Part shown: positions 1-11,759 of the stretch, piece by piece
How the letters are laid out: every line of letters starts with the position of its first letter
Position numbering within the stretch: the first letter of the stretch is position 1
Source of the DNA: Filosporella fistucella
Taxonomy: Eukaryota; Ascomycota; Leotiomycetes; Helotiales
DNA: 64,000 nt
Direction: 5' to 3'
Assembly: GCA_030077755.1 (NCBI GenBank)
Contig: JAQJZZ010000008.1
Span: 2,666,001 to 2,730,000, forward strand
The notes under the pieces: generated by a model
The model's database searches: none
What the model was told of the DNA's origin: nothing
The model's input: only the letters and a program-made list of their open reading frames with translations
Translations under genes and position numbers: made by a program

Positions 1-104
1 TGACGACAGTGGTCGCTATTATCGAAGACTAGATATACTACAGTAAATAGCTTTGCAAGTTGTCGTAGGGCCACCGAGCATGTCTCTCCGGCGCTGGCAG
101 CGAG

Positions 105-350
105 ATGGCTAGTGACGAAACCTTGCTGGATAAGCATTTTAAGAGGAACAAAAAGTTTATGAGTACATCAAAGCAGGTTTCGATGGGTGGATCCTAAAGC
201 CTATTAATTTAATTTCCAGATGCTAGAGGCTATTCCCACTGCCGTTGATGATGAAGAGACGAGAAAATCTCTGCTGTATGTGAAGTCGAATTGGGAAACG
301 AGGGCTGGTTTGAGACTGATGCGAAGTGGATCGACAAGTAACGGGTTTTC
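105..350 (+). pseudogene. Relic of a response-regulator receiver domain
   Basis: Peptides in three shifted frames together resemble the C-terminal half of a fungal receiver (REC) domain: a start like ASDETLLDKHF from 105, then AGFDGWILKPIN from about 173 (the conserved receiver end with its KP pair), then a 220-300 segment with DDEETRKSLLY, then EGWFETDAKWIDK to about 340. REC domains accept phosphate from histidine kinases. No single frame or convincing intron joins the pieces, and the conserved phosphoacceptor part is missing, lost or lying left of the window. I read it as a decayed copy or the broken end of a gene. The frame shifts are seen directly; the family assignment rests on motif memory. 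Confidence 0.5.
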
Positions 351-1513
351 TGCCCGCAGCGAGTGTTTGTTTTCAATTTGTATGCCATTTTGTTTAAATG
401 CGTTTCGGCTTTGGAATTTCCTTTTTCTGAGATTCCTTAAAATTCTTGAATTTAATCCTTCAGGTAGACTGGCGCCTCCTTTAGGTATACACGCCCAACA
501 TACTGAAAGAACGGAGAGTAAGTCTTGTTTGTAGACACTGATGCAATAGGTTGATGCCACCACCGAGCGGTAGTGGTTGAGCGTTTGCGATTACATATCT
601 TAGGATCTAGGTAGTTTATGTAATAAATTAAATTAATAAAAAAGCAAATGGATAAGATTTTATTATTATAATAATAAGATTATAAATAAGAATTAATTAA
701 TTTATAAGAAAATATGACTTAAATATAATTAAAATAAATATTCATTACTTTTTAAGGTTATTTTTCATAATATATTAAAGAGAAATTACAGAAAACGTGA
801 GATCCATTATTATCATAGCTAAATCCATTAAAATAGTAATAGCTATTATTACTATTATAATAGCTTGCCTTTATAAGGTTCTAGAGCAGGGTAGCTGTCT
901 TGACGAAAGCATTAAATGTGGAATATATGTTGGGCATTCATACTTCATATTCCTCTATACAAAATGGCGCCAATAATGAATCTGTATTTGTTCTAAAAGG
1001 CTTGTGATTCAAGTTTGGTTGTCTAGATTCCACCCAGCATTAGAGAGATGGTATTCATCAGGTGAGAACGTGAATACACTAGAGATGATTCGGAGGCGTG
1101 GACAGAATGTAAGGAGTAAATAGTTGCTGAAATGAGATTGGGCAAAGTTGATATCGTGATCAAGGAGTTTGCAAATGACGATGTCAAATTTGGCTATATT
1201 CACGACACTGTGTCGATTCCTATGGGGTGAGGCAGAGACAGCCTGTAGGTTAGCGACAGCACACCAAGCGACGACGCTCTTCAGCGCCCAGTAGCCTAAT
1301 GGGTATACCTATTCCAGCTGTTAAGCTCATAAGCGAAACCCTAATGGCAGCACGAATCCGCCTGCAAAAGATTTCTTCCTCCAACCATGTTAAAACCTCA
1401 TAATTCAAGAACTGTTTATTTTGAACGACACAGAAAGAACTATGGGGCGTTGGAAAAGCTTAAGATTTCAACATTTGAATCGCCTTGCGCTGAGAGCTCG
1501 CACCTAAGTCGAC
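351..1513. other. Gene-poor stretch with AT-rich relic at 600-870
   Basis: No supported gene. Positions about 600-870 are very AT-rich, with runs of short A/T words and many TAA/TTA triplets, unlike the flanks but like the RIP-degraded element at the right end of the window. It is probably a short relic of a mutated repeat. The rest is ordinary intergenic sequence downstream of the hydrolase. Confidence 0.4.
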
Positions 1514-2266
1514 TCAATTCTCAGCTCCATGCAAAAACTGCTTAAACCAATCTACTGCAGCATTCTTCCCCCGAATCATAGCTTCCCTCTCACCAGGTTT
1601 CTTCTCATCACCCCTCGTGAAACAAGCATGCTCGACACCAGGGAAATGCTGATAATCAAATGGTATCCCGAGCTTCATTATAGTCTCAAATGCATGGCTT
1701 TTCAACTCAGCAGTAAAAGCTTGATCGATCTCTGGCGCTAAAATTTGCACAGGAACCGCAACCTCGTCGATATCTTTCTTAACAAGCAATGATGGATGGC
1801 CAAGTGAGATGCAGTCCACAAGAGGAGGCTGATGTTCTTTGGCTCCCAGTCGGAAGCTCGCCCATCCACCGTAGCAATAGCCCACAGCCCCAACTTTTTT
1901 GTATTTGCCCCGCAGCTCCTTGGCGCAAGCAAATATCTCCGGTTCACGAATTTCCCTTGAGTTTCTCTTGATGAAGCCACCAAGATCAAACTTATCAAAT
2001 TGTCCAGCTAGGACGAATTCTATCGGCAGGTCCTCACCACCAAAGAAATCAGGAACGTATACAGTAGCGTTGGCTTCTCGAGCGTAATGATCTGCTAGCA
2101 AACGAATGTTGTCAAACTTCCAGGTGAGGAGATCGTGGATCAAAAGGATAGATACATTTGGATTGGAACCAGTGATGTATGTTTCGTTGCCCGCGAGCTT
2201 TCCGATGTGACCTTCAGGAGTGCCTTCCCATCGAAAGCCCAAGAAGCAGCATGAAGATATTGTCAT
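1514..2266 (-). CDS. Dienelactone hydrolase family protein
   Basis: Single-exon protein of 250 aa, an alpha/beta-hydrolase of the dienelactone hydrolase family. Bacterial members open dienelactones in chloroaromatic breakdown; fungal members are cytosolic hydrolases, mostly of unknown substrate. The nucleophile motif GYCYGG places Cys131 at the elbow. Asp181 (in APEIDQ) and His213 (in GVEHACF) complete the usual triad, and the length is typical. An open extension upstream has no ATG, so the ATG at 2266 (MTISSCCFLGF) is the start. The gene is alone, with the broken Hsp70-like gene next on the same strand. No sign of damage. Confidence 0.9.
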   Translation of the reverse strand: MTISSCCFLGFRWEGTPEGHIGKLAGNETYITGSNPNVSILLIHDLLTWKFDNIRLLADHYAREANATVYVPDFFGGEDLPIEFVLAGQFDKFDLGGFIKRNSREIREPEIFACAKELRGKYKKVGAVGYCYGGWASFRLGAKEHQPPLVDCISLGHPSLLVKKDIDEVAVPVQILAPEIDQAFTAELKSHAFETIMKLGIPFDYQHFPGVEHACFTRGDEKKPGEREAMIRGKNAAVDWFKQFLHGAEN

Positions 2267-2975
2267 GTTGGAAGTTTGTTTAGGGGTTGAGTTGGATGTT
2301 CGAGATGTTTTCGAGAGGTACCAAGCAGGCAACCGTGCGGGGTATAATCAAATATATATCTGATTTCAAACCACCCTTCTTATCAGTTGGCAGAGTGGTA
2401 CTGATCATTTATCTTGGCTTATCACGTCAAATAGACCGAGACCCAACGGACTCTGCATTCAGAACACTATCTATCAAGAAGTTGATAATTGTGACAATTC
2501 TCGGCCTTGACATGCGCAGTTTGCGACTGGAGCTCGGACTCCGAGGGTTGGTCATATATCCGACGAGTGCTGCATCGCAGCGGCTCAAGCAACATAGAAA
2601 CCTGCATCAATGGTCCGATTGTACTTTTCCGGACAGCTTCCAGTTTCTCTGCCCGCGTAATGACGAATGGTTGCTCGATCTCCTCATATATATTATCCAA
2701 TTGGCTAGATTCACGACCAGGAGTGTGGGACGAATACGACGTTCCAAGCAAGCGACAAAGTAAAAGGGGTGGTGAACGCAATCATGTGACCGGGACTTTT
2801 CTGCCCTATCTTAGAATTGAAGGATATCTAGGCTTGATTAGTGGCAACCACATAGGATAGAAGACGCGCGAGAATATGACTGAGTTTTCTCAATGCCTCA
2901 CAGCCAGAGAGTTCGCTGGGACAAAATTAATCAACTTTGTATTCTACTTCTGATAACCAAATATATTCAACAATA

Positions 2976-4306
2976 CTACAGCTCATCATGGTCACCTTCT
3001 CTAATTGCCTCCTTATACCATGTATCAAGATACCCTGGACTTGATGTAAAACCCTGGGCTCGAACAGCTGATCCTACAACGTTCACGAAATCAGGATCGA
3101 TGGTATCAGGTATCTTGACTGGTGAAATCGGAGGAAAAATCTCCTCAAATATGAAACGAAGACGTGCGAATGCGTTGGCAGGAGCATAGCCACAAAAGAC
3201 AATGGCACTCAAGTATTCAAATCGCCGAATGCCATCTTTGACTTCAGTGCTTAGGTAGCTTTGCAGAAAATAGTGAATGTCATGCAAGATGAACCCCTCA
3301 AGCTCAGCATTGCTTGTAACTTGTTCAACTTGTCGATAACCTAATTTACTATACTCTTGATTCGATGGAGTATTTACAGTAGTACTTTTTCTGTCTAGAG
3401 TTTGATTATTCAAGATAGCTTGAGGATCGAATGAAGATTGAGTTTGAGCATAAGCACCGTTCTGTGTAATACCAGCAATAGTCAACTCCAGATTTTGCTG
3501 ATTGAGATCTACGAAGATGACAAGATGATACCCCCGTACTATATCGCATGTATTAGCTTCAACCCCGAGTCCTTCACGTGTGTTGAATTTTTACGCCAGG
3601 TATGCTGTATTTAGAGAGCGTTCGAACCACCAAAGCTTGAATGGAGGATGCTGGTTGCTTCGGGCGGCATCGATGGTAGCACCAAAGGAGCTTTCATTGA
3701 AATGCATGGGTACACTGAGAACCCCGATAGTTGTCGTCTTTCCAAGAGTGTTTTCCACCTTCTTTTTGATGGAAACGATGGCCTCCGAGAAAGTATGCCT
3801 TGCACTTTCCTCGTCATGGCTGTCAAGTGGGGGTGGACCGAGGTTTCCAAGGTCATCGTAAGCGTACCATTCCCCAAACTTTTGACTACGAAATTCATAC
3901 CAAATTAGAAATCCAAATTGCGAGGTCTGTTCAGGGCATGATGACTAACATTCTTTTCCCACACGACTTGAGCATATCGGACATGTATTGTTGGTATTCA
4001 GACCTTCCGAATTTCGAGTCAGAAGTAGCGAAGGGAGTGCAGTATCATTGCTAACATAAGCTGCGGCACTACAAGCAATATAAGTAAAAGATATGTTGGT
4101 ATTTCATGGGTACTAGACGTGCGTGATAACTGGTACATACCTTGATGTCTGCCAAAGATGAACTCCGACGGCTATATTTTGTGGTCAGACGTACGACCAC
4201 ATTTCAGGCGCATGTAAGCGGACTCACCAAAGTGAGCTGAAGCAATGATGCCAGAGCTCAAGGATAGGAGCGCCGATATCCCCCAGAGGGCAGAACTAGA
4301 AGACAT
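2976..4306 (-). pseudogene. Hsp70-like protein with signal peptide and HDEL end, interrupted by stops
   Basis: Exon 1 (4306-4228) encodes a signal peptide (MSSSSALWGISALL..). Exon 2 (4171-4141) gives AVGVHLWQTS where Hsp70 has its first phosphate loop, and exon 3 starts at 4068 with SAAAYVSNDT. Downstream come TIGVLSVPMHFNESS, LVIFVDLNQQNLEL and a C-terminal part with IVFCGYAPANAF, as in the divergent fungal Hsp70-like proteins. The last four residues are HDEL, the fungal ER-retrieval signal. Signal peptide plus HDEL points to an ER-lumen chaperone relative. The frame from exon 3 onward is broken by TAG at 3945-3947 and TAA at 3591-3593, both explainable as Gln codons changed by C-to-T. A 36-nt in-phase GT..AG stretch would remove the first stop but is too short to trust, and nothing removes the second. 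The first phosphate loop is also poorly conserved. Confidence 0.6.
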
Positions 4307-5262
4307 CTCCACACAGTCCAATTGGTTTAATAGGTTATAAGGTTGGGTCAACATGGAACGCCATGCCACTATACCATTGCGATTATATGGGCACAAACTC
4401 ATACAGATTTCCTGAAGCCATCGGGCGGTCTTCATGTCTGCTGGAAATTGCACACTATCGTGAGTGCAAAATATCGGTGATACCATGTTATTTCTTCATG
4501 CTGACTCAAGACTACAAAGAGCAAGATGCCACTTAGCAGATGGCGTTGCAGTCAATGCACGATGTGACTGCACCTGTGATGGCTGGTCAACACCTCTGCG
4601 GGATGAAAGATGCCGGGGATTTGCAGTATCACCCCCTGACCTCCTTTCGATTCAAATCAAGAATGAGACTTTTGGTGATTCAAAACTGAACCAGGGCACT
4701 GCCATAGTTGAGGCGGGCGATGTATTAAGGGCCTATTAGGCGTGAGGGAGATTGCATTTGAATGTGAGCGATGGAAGATGTTTTGTTTTCAGTGCCTGAC
4801 CGCTTTCATAGCTACACTTGTTAAGTTATCTCACTTTCCTGTTTACTGGAATATTTGATTTACATTTTCGAGGGGGTTGAAAGCAGGAAGGTGCTTGTCA
4901 CTAGGCATGTCTGCAATGCTATGAAATGAATACGCTATCAAAAGAAAATGTTTTGACGCGGTCAATTCTCTTGTTGACATTATGCACTGATGTTGTACCC
5001 AATGTCTCTTCTTGAAAGCAATTGAAATATTGATTGAAAAGAAAAGTAATTCATTTGCACACCTTGGTGAGCATTTTGGGACAGCGAGACCTGGATCTTA
5101 ACACCCGCCAAGGTGAGGGGCTGTGCATAACTGCAAAAACATATTTATTCAGCTTTACCGCCATTTCCCTTTCGATTTATCGTCACTGGATGAACTAACC
5201 TTATGGGAGATTTGCCTATCACTTCAGTTTTGAAAAAGAAACAAGATTAACGACCCGATACA
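4307..5262. other. Intergenic, nothing recognised
   Basis: Only short overlapping frames without domain motifs or splice support. The part next to 4306 should carry the promoter of the Hsp70-like gene. Confidence 0.3.
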
Positions 5263-5547
5263 ATGGCTTCATTCCTCAAGTCAACCACCTCTTGGCTCAA
5301 GCGAATTCTCCAGCAACCACATGACAGTGAGAAGAGCGACGGCGACAGCGAAGCGGACTCCACCAAGAAAGAACAGCGCAGGAAAATTGACAATGAAATA
5401 AACGAGAACGAAAAGACAAAGAATGAACCTGGAAAGAGGCTTGCAAATGGGAAAAAGGGTAGGAAAGAAGCTCCTCGAGCAGCGAGGCCAAATGGGCCGT
5501 GGTTTGAAAATGAGGAGATATCGATGATTGGGCATCCGTTGGCATGA
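5263..5547 (+). CDS. Small charged hypothetical protein
   Basis: ATG-started frame of 94 aa. The N-terminus (MASFLKSTTSWLKRIL) could form a short amphipathic helix. The middle is rich in Lys, Glu, Asp and Asn (DSEKSDGDSEADS, NENEKTKNEPGKR) and looks disordered. No family recognised. There is no intron, and a long antisense frame overlaps it, so coding status is uncertain. The composition is more protein-like on this strand than on the other. Confidence 0.3.
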   Translation: MASFLKSTTSWLKRILQQPHDSEKSDGDSEADSTKKEQRRKIDNEINENEKTKNEPGKRLANGKKGRKEAPRAARPNGPWFENEEISMIGHPLA

Positions 5548-6470
5548 AACCGTGCCGAATCTGGATGGAAGAGGTGGACACTTATGGATGTTTCTGAAGT
5601 AGATGCCATGGACTTGAGATCTGTGTTTGAGATTTGGAAATTTGATGTCGATCGTGGTAGGACTGGTTGATTGGTGAACCTAGTGTCCGAGCTTGCTCTT
5701 TTACTTCTGAGCAGTTGTGCGAAAACAACAGCTCTGGGTGCAGGTAGTTTCCAAGAATATTTGCGTTCCTCGTCGAATCCTGCAAATTTGTTTTTTTATA
5801 TTGCTCGAGAACTCTCATCGTCCTGTTGTTTTCTTGGGTCAGCGCATCCGCGAGCCAGCGTCGAGCTGGCAAAGAGGTCCAAGTGGCGAGTCGGTCCCTG
5901 TGGATGTAGGAAGTATGTCGCGCTTATGATATTTTGACGATGGTATAGCATCCTTCCCCTCCTTAATCCATCCCAATATTTCATAACCCGTGTAACTATC
6001 AGCATCGGTCGCCGTTTTGGACGTCGTATGGCATATGTCAGGCACGGATCGCGGGGAAGCAAAGCGTGCTCCCGCAGCCAGAAGTCCACAAGTGAGGAGC
6101 TAATGTGCAATACCATACGTCGCCAATGCGCTATTCGAGACGATCGTAAACCTGTTCAGCCACACTTCCCCCTCTTCATTTCAACATCGTGATTCACTAG
6201 GGACGAAAAATAGCCACCAAAAATCGTTAGTAAGGAAAAAGCAAGGCCGGGGAAACATAACCAGAATCCGCGAGACGGCATCTCTGCCTCACTAAACTAG
6301 TTACATAAAGACGTTTTCTTTTCTTGACATGACACATGCCTTGCATTTCAACCATTTTTTCTTGGATTTCTCGTCAGTGGAAAGTATAAATATATGATCG
6401 AGGAGCCCGAGCCCCTGAATTAGCTTTCCCCTAAGCTCGCTAGATTTTTAGCCCCTATTCATCACCAATC
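5548..6470. other. Uncertain stretch with weak minus-strand frames; promoter of the next gene
   Basis: Minus-strand frames between about 5582 and 6116 (for example one with TNLQDSTRNANILGNYL) could belong to an unrecognised two-exon gene, but I cannot find splice sites that make one coherent protein. A TATAAATA at 6385-6392 followed by pyrimidine-rich sequence looks like a core promoter for the small gene starting at 6471. Confidence 0.25.
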
Positions 6471-6719
6471 ATGATGGCATTCTTGTTGCGAGCTGCGAGG
6501 TCTAAACCAAGGACAGCCGTAGTGACCAGAGAACCCGTCGGCTTCCAATTGGGTGAGTGCCTCGACCGCCTGGGCGGGATAAGCTATTCTGCATTCAAAG
6601 GATAGTTTGGATTGGTTTCAATAGGTTCATCTAATAATCAGAGCCACTATCCCATGGCACCGAGTCGTGGAGCGGAAAGCCAAAATCCGGCATTGTTATG
6701 TCTGTGCCATTCCTTGTGA
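6471..6719 (+). CDS. Possible two-exon small protein (58 aa)
   Basis: Exon 1 6471-6552, exon 2 6625-6719. The intron begins GTGAGT and ends ATAG and keeps phase, giving a 58-residue protein starting MMAFLLRAARSKPR. A TATAAATA lies 79 nt upstream of the ATG and a pyrimidine-rich stretch sits between them, which supports a real transcript. No family recognised. The basic, hydrophobic N-terminus could be a targeting sequence, but that is a guess. The CFEM-GPCR follows 130 bp downstream on the same strand; an alternative is that this exon belongs to its 5' untranslated region. Confidence 0.35.
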
Positions 6720-6848
6720 CAGTCTTAATCCAACATGCTCCAGGAGAAACAAATTCAAATATATGGATGATAGATGCTTCATGTAGTTTACAGAATCTGT
6801 CCAATCGTCCAAACAGCCATTTGTGCATTTGTAAGGTCAATCGACATC

Positions 6849-8482
6849 ATGAAGCCTTTCGCACGGGTTGTCTTCGTAATGGCACTTGTGTCGTTGGTCT
6901 CAGCCCAACTATTTGGACTGCCTAGTTGCGCTGTTCGTTCTTCATTCCATTCCAATTGTAATGTTTTGACCGCTAATGTAGCCTGAGATAGATGCAATGT
7001 ATCGGTTCTGCGCTTCAGAATACTACCTGTGCACCAACCGATCTTCCTTGCATTTGCATCGATAAGCCGTTCAATACTCAGGCTGAAAAATGTATTTCAA
7101 CATCGTGTACCGTGAAGGAGGGACTGAGTAATTATATGAATCTACTAGAACCTGTATATGCTTACAGATGACAGCCACGAAAAATGTAACCACAGTCGCA
7201 TGCGGTGCACCAGTGAGAAACAGGACTTCAACATACAAAAGAGTAGCTATAGGCTTCTATGTTCTCTCCACTCTGTCAATTGCGCTACGTTTCGTGGCAA
7301 GATTCATGTCGACAGCGCCATGGTGGTGGGATGATGGGTTACTGGTGTTAATTCTTGTTCGTTCGCGGCGATCTGGGAAGACGAAGCTAACAATCTGCAG
7401 TTCATGAATACAGCAATATTTGTAGACGGAACTCTACTGGGTATGTGCTGTTCCGACAACTTGTCTTTGTATTGCCGCTGATGGACCAAATAGTAAGAAA
7501 TGGGCTGGGCCAAGACATCTGGAAAGTCACCTACGATTCAATCACCAATATCCTTATGGTTCGTAGAGTCCCACTGCAGATAAGTGAAGGCTGATGATGC
7601 GTAGTACTTCTGGATAAACGAGCCGATTTACTTCTTCGAAATCGCCTGCCTCAAGGTCGCGTTCCTGCTCTTCTACCTGCGGATATTCCCAAACAAAAGA
7701 ATCCGTGTGATACTCTGGTCCCTGATTGGAATCAATTTCGCAGTAGCTATTACTTTCCTGTTTGCAAGTTGTTTCATGTGCAGGCCACTTAGCTATGTCT
7801 GGACACAGTGGGATGGTGAACACAAGGGTCACTGTGTGGATGTAAATACACTGGCATTTGCCAATGCAGGAATCAGTATTGTTCTGGATTTCGTTACATT
7901 GGTCCTTCCTATCACACAGATATGGAAATTGCAACTCAGCACGAAGAAGAAAATCGGAGTATCAATGATGTTGAGCGTTGGTATATTGTGAGTTCTCATT
8001 ACTATTGTTCATGTAGTGCGTTCTAACCATCAAGTGTGACAATCGTGAGCATTCTGCGTTTGAGAGCATTGGTTAATTTCTCAAATACTGCCAATCCAAC
8101 CTGTAAAGAACCTCGTATCTCCTCTGATAGCCTCTGATATTGAACAGGGGACCTTTGGGATGCGGGACTTTGGTCAACTATCGAGCTTCACGTTGGGACA
8201 ATGTGCGTTTGCATGCCGAATTTTCGGATTCTTTTGAATCGTATCATTCCCGGATTTGGACCCAGTACCGTCGGCTCATTGGCCAATGATACTTCGAGGA
8301 TGCGAGGCAACGAAGACTCATTTTCAAACAATCCAGAGCGGACCTCTCACTTAGACCAAATCTCTTACTCGAAAAATTATCAAGTCGAGTTCTCGAGAAG
8401 GTCGTCCACCCGCGATGGGTCAAGTTTCGTGCAGCTGGTGGACATCAAAGGCGGAGGCGGGGAGGGACCCTGCCAAAATTGA
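6849..8482 (+). CDS. CFEM-domain PTH11-like G-protein-coupled receptor
   Basis: Eight exons: 6849-6932, 6992-7127, 7175-7356, 7401-7440, 7494-7558, 7605-7987, 8035-8102, 8148-8482. All phases agree and give 430 aa. A signal peptide ends near LVSAQL. Residues about 25-85 form an extracellular CFEM domain with the full set of eight cysteines (from LPSCA and MQCIGSAL to VTTVACGAP). The rest is the seven-helix membrane region of the fungal PTH11/SAT4-like class, with YFFEIACLKVAFLLFYLRIF and the late LWSTIELHVG motif. The tail is hydrophilic and Ser-rich. In Magnaporthe, Pth11 senses surface cues before infection-structure formation; here the ligand is unknown. No defects seen. Confidence 0.9.
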
Positions 8483-8651
8483 GCCTTTTATTAGAACGGG
8501 AAATTATCCAAAATAGAGAAAGACAAAACATGAAGTTCAAAGGAAGGGGACGCTGATCACAGTCAAATGGGATTGCTATTTGGGACTAGAGTTCGTGCTC
8601 TTCAGATTACGCGAATGTCCCTCCCACTTCCAAGAACGATCCAGATTGCCG

Positions 8652-11088
8652 TCATTGCCTCTGAAACCGGAAGAACTTTTGGGTCCATTTTGCTAAAGTC
8701 TCGATCCCTCTCGTGCTAGAAGCCTCTTTTAAGCTCTTTGCTGATATGATAGGCGGACAGAGAGTAGTAGTTGAAAGAAGACTGCGAAGTTCTGGTGACG
8801 CCCATTCATCCAAAATCGTAGGATACGATTTCGCTTTAAAATTTGCAACAAGACATACACTTGTCATGATACCAGCGTATTGCACCTCATTTCGAGTTGC
8901 AATATTGGCAGATTGCAAGCCCAATGTAATCACCCCAACCCCGTCCACTGTTTGCGCATGACAATTTGCGCCGGCATCTAGGAGAAGTTTTGTGGCAATA
9001 CAGCAACCAATCTTAACAGCCACATGCAAAGCAGTCTCCCCCTTGCGATTACGGCTGTGGATATTGGCACCAGATCGAAGAAGTCTCTCTAGTAATCGCT
9101 TCCTCAAGTCACTATCATACCCGTCCTGGAGATCGTACAAGAATGCCATGAGAGGTGTATACCCACGATTATCGAAAGCATTCGGGTTCACACCGATATC
9201 TAATAGCATGTCTAGATACTCCTCAAGGCGATTAATATCTGTGCGACTTGCACTATGTTCCTGGTGAGCTAGATCCAGAGGGACATGCAAGTCTAAACGT
9301 ACGGCAGCTAAACAATGAAGCCCATTGCGGCCGCTTAAATCTTCACAGCTGGGGTCCGTTACAGCTTTGCGGATAGTTCTAAGAAGATTTGCATGAGTTG
9401 TGTATCTTTGAAAGTCTGCAGCAATTTTGGTGGATGTCCGTCGTCCCGGTTCCTCAACATCGATAGGATTCAAAGGCACAGCATTATCGATCAAGTGGTG
9501 CAAAGCCTTTCCCTGATCGTCCGACTGAGTTGCTCGGAGGGCGAAGTCAACCGGATAATTGACAACAAGTGGTGAGCGGCATTTGAGTTTTTCGATCGTC
9601 CATCCATGATTGTCTCGACACGTAGGAATATCAATATTGTGCAATCTAAGAATCTGAAAAGCCGTATCAATGGCCGAGAGTGGAAGGCGTGACGACATGA
9701 AGACATGAAGTGCTGTCCTCCCTGTGTGATCCTGTTTGTGGAAGGTAAAATCATTGCGGACAAGCGCTTCAAACATATTTCCAATATCAGAAACTCTGTA
9801 TCTATCTTCACACCGGAAAAGATGTAAAAAGGTCTCATCTGCATTGTTGACGGCATTGACATTGGCTCCCATCGCAATCAATTCGGTGACGTATTTCGGA
9901 TGGGCACCAAATGCGGTGGCAATATGAAGAACAGAATTCCGGAAAATATCGAGGCACCCGAGATCGTTTTTGTCAATTGCCAGTTCGCGGATATTCGACA
10001 GCAAGCCTTCTTCGGCCAACTTGAATGTATTGTGGCCATTGGGCTGGAATAAAGGGTATCGATTGCATGGCATTCTGATATCGTCACATGGTGCTAGTTG
10101 ATTACGATTGAAGTGCTCCCAGCAGTACCGAGGGAAGACCCCCGGCGTGACAATTTCAGAGGGGTTAAGTAATCGCTGGTGGAGGGGTAGAAGAGAGGGC
10201 TGCTGGCGTGTGCCAATGCTTGACGTATCGGAGCACTCGGATATTGTTAGACGTTCTAGTAGAGATCTCACATCGCTCATGTATGAGCCGGCCCTGATCT
10301 TCAAGTGTTGCTTGATATCCCCAAGACTGGCAATGGATCGCGCAGTATGTCCTGTGCTTGCTGATACACTTAAAACGTCCGGATTCATGGCTGAGGGTTC
10401 TGATTGGCTTGGATCAAGACGTTCATGCGAAGAAGTAAATACACAGGATGACGGTGTTTGATACTTCGATAGAGACTCGCTGTCGCTGAGCGCTAGTGGA
10501 TTGCTGAATATGACAGTATTCGAGGGAACATTGGTTACGTCGGAGGATTTGTGATCCCCAAAAATGTGCCCTTTCGATTCCACTATCCCAGGGAAGTTTT
10601 TAAGGCTATCACGTAGTTCATCTTGGAATGATATCGGGTTTCCTTTCGCTCGTCGTGCCAATTTGTATTCTCGTAATACTTTGATTCGTATTTTGGTATT
10701 TTTGCCCCTCGACCGGACTTGATAGGGTCGTGCGTGGATGAGAAGCTCAAGTTGTTTTTGTGCATCTCTTTGACTGTAAAAATCATCAATTCGAAATCCG
10801 TTGCCCATTGCAAAAGACATACCAAGGATGGAAGTCACCATTAGGCAAATCCCATAAGAGTTTGGCGATGGCACCAACATTGAGATCAGTCATCAGATAC
10901 AGGCGAACCAATTTTCGCTTTCTGGTAGGAGTCCAAGCATTCTTTGGTCTTCCGATTCGTTTCTGATCATCCTTCGCTAGTTTTCTTTTCTTGCTGGGGG
11001 TGTATGAGGTAGAACCCCCAGCTGAATAGGAAGGAGATTGTGGTGCTGATGGACCGTAAAGATCAATCGACGAGTTTGCCCGTTTCAT
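8652..11088 (-). CDS. Ankyrin-repeat protein with basic N-terminal Clr5-like region
   Basis: Exon 1 11088-10823 and exon 2 10773-8652, joined over a GTATGT..TACAG intron, give 795 aa. The N-terminus is basic (SKKRKLAKDD, then RIGRPKNAWTPTRKRK) with a likely nuclear signal, followed by a segment (VRLYLMTDLNVGAIAKLL) resembling the Clr5-type region that opens many fungal ankyrin proteins. A long disordered linker leads to ankyrin repeats from about residue 300 to 720, clearest at HTGRTALHVF, FDNRGYTPLMAF and NRKGETALHVAV. It is probably a nuclear scaffold or regulator; the partner cannot be told. It is convergent with the CFEM-GPCR, and the stop codons are 170 bp apart. Confidence 0.8.
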
Positions 11089-11759
11089 GACTCGAGGCAG
11101 AAATTAACCCATTGAAGGGCTTCAACATATGTGGAATAGAGAGCAAACTGGGGAAAAGATGGTGGATGACTTGGCTTATAGGTGTCTTCAGGAAGTAAGC
11201 CTTGTTGAGGCAGGACATTTTGCATTACACCAAATGCTCATGATTAAAAAGCGTGGCTAGCGTGCCTGATGCAAGTACTACTGTCGACATCACGCAACCC
11301 GGCCGCGAAATCTTGAGACAGCAAGGCTGTAGAATCTGACCGCTGATTCATTTTGACAAAGTGCAAGAAGTCAAGGATGTGATGCGCTGCTGCGCTGCAG
11401 ATTGTTGGGTTTGAACAGGGTAGCGGAACAGGCGAACCCTCCTTGGCAAGCCGGATCTAGAAGATCACATGACTGACTATCAAGTGTTACCTACTCATAT
11501 GATTCTGGGGTTAGTTTGTTCTACTATATTTTCGAGTTTCATGCAAATCCTCATTTCCAGATCTAAGCCGAGCAATCGTATCCTGTGGCTCTCACTGGCA
11601 GATACTTAGGATAAAGACAGATTTGGCTTGAGTTAAAAACCATGGGATTTGATGTTTGTGGCGCCATCTTGAGCTGTTCAATTTGAATGTCGGCACAGGG
11701 AAAAGTGGATTGATACCTTGGGACAATATCAGTACGAGGTTACGACACCAATAGACTAT
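11089..11759. other. Intergenic, nothing recognised
   Basis: No gene supported. The part next to 11088 is the presumed promoter of the ankyrin gene. Confidence 0.3.

Noticed and set aside
1288..1360. tRNA- or SINE-like A-box (TAGCCTAATGGGTA) with a possible B-box about 50 nt later
   Set aside because: The B-box match is poor (GCACGAATCC) and the ends do not pair into an acceptor stem.
3538..3594. An intron of about 56 nt removing the TAA in the Hsp70-like gene
   Set aside because: It has plausible ends but breaks the frame and deletes a segment that resembles conserved family sequence.
5263..5609. Antisense frame over the small charged protein as the real gene
   Set aside because: Its product is a run of Phe/Ser/Leu typical of the reverse complement of a Lys/Glu-rich coding strand.
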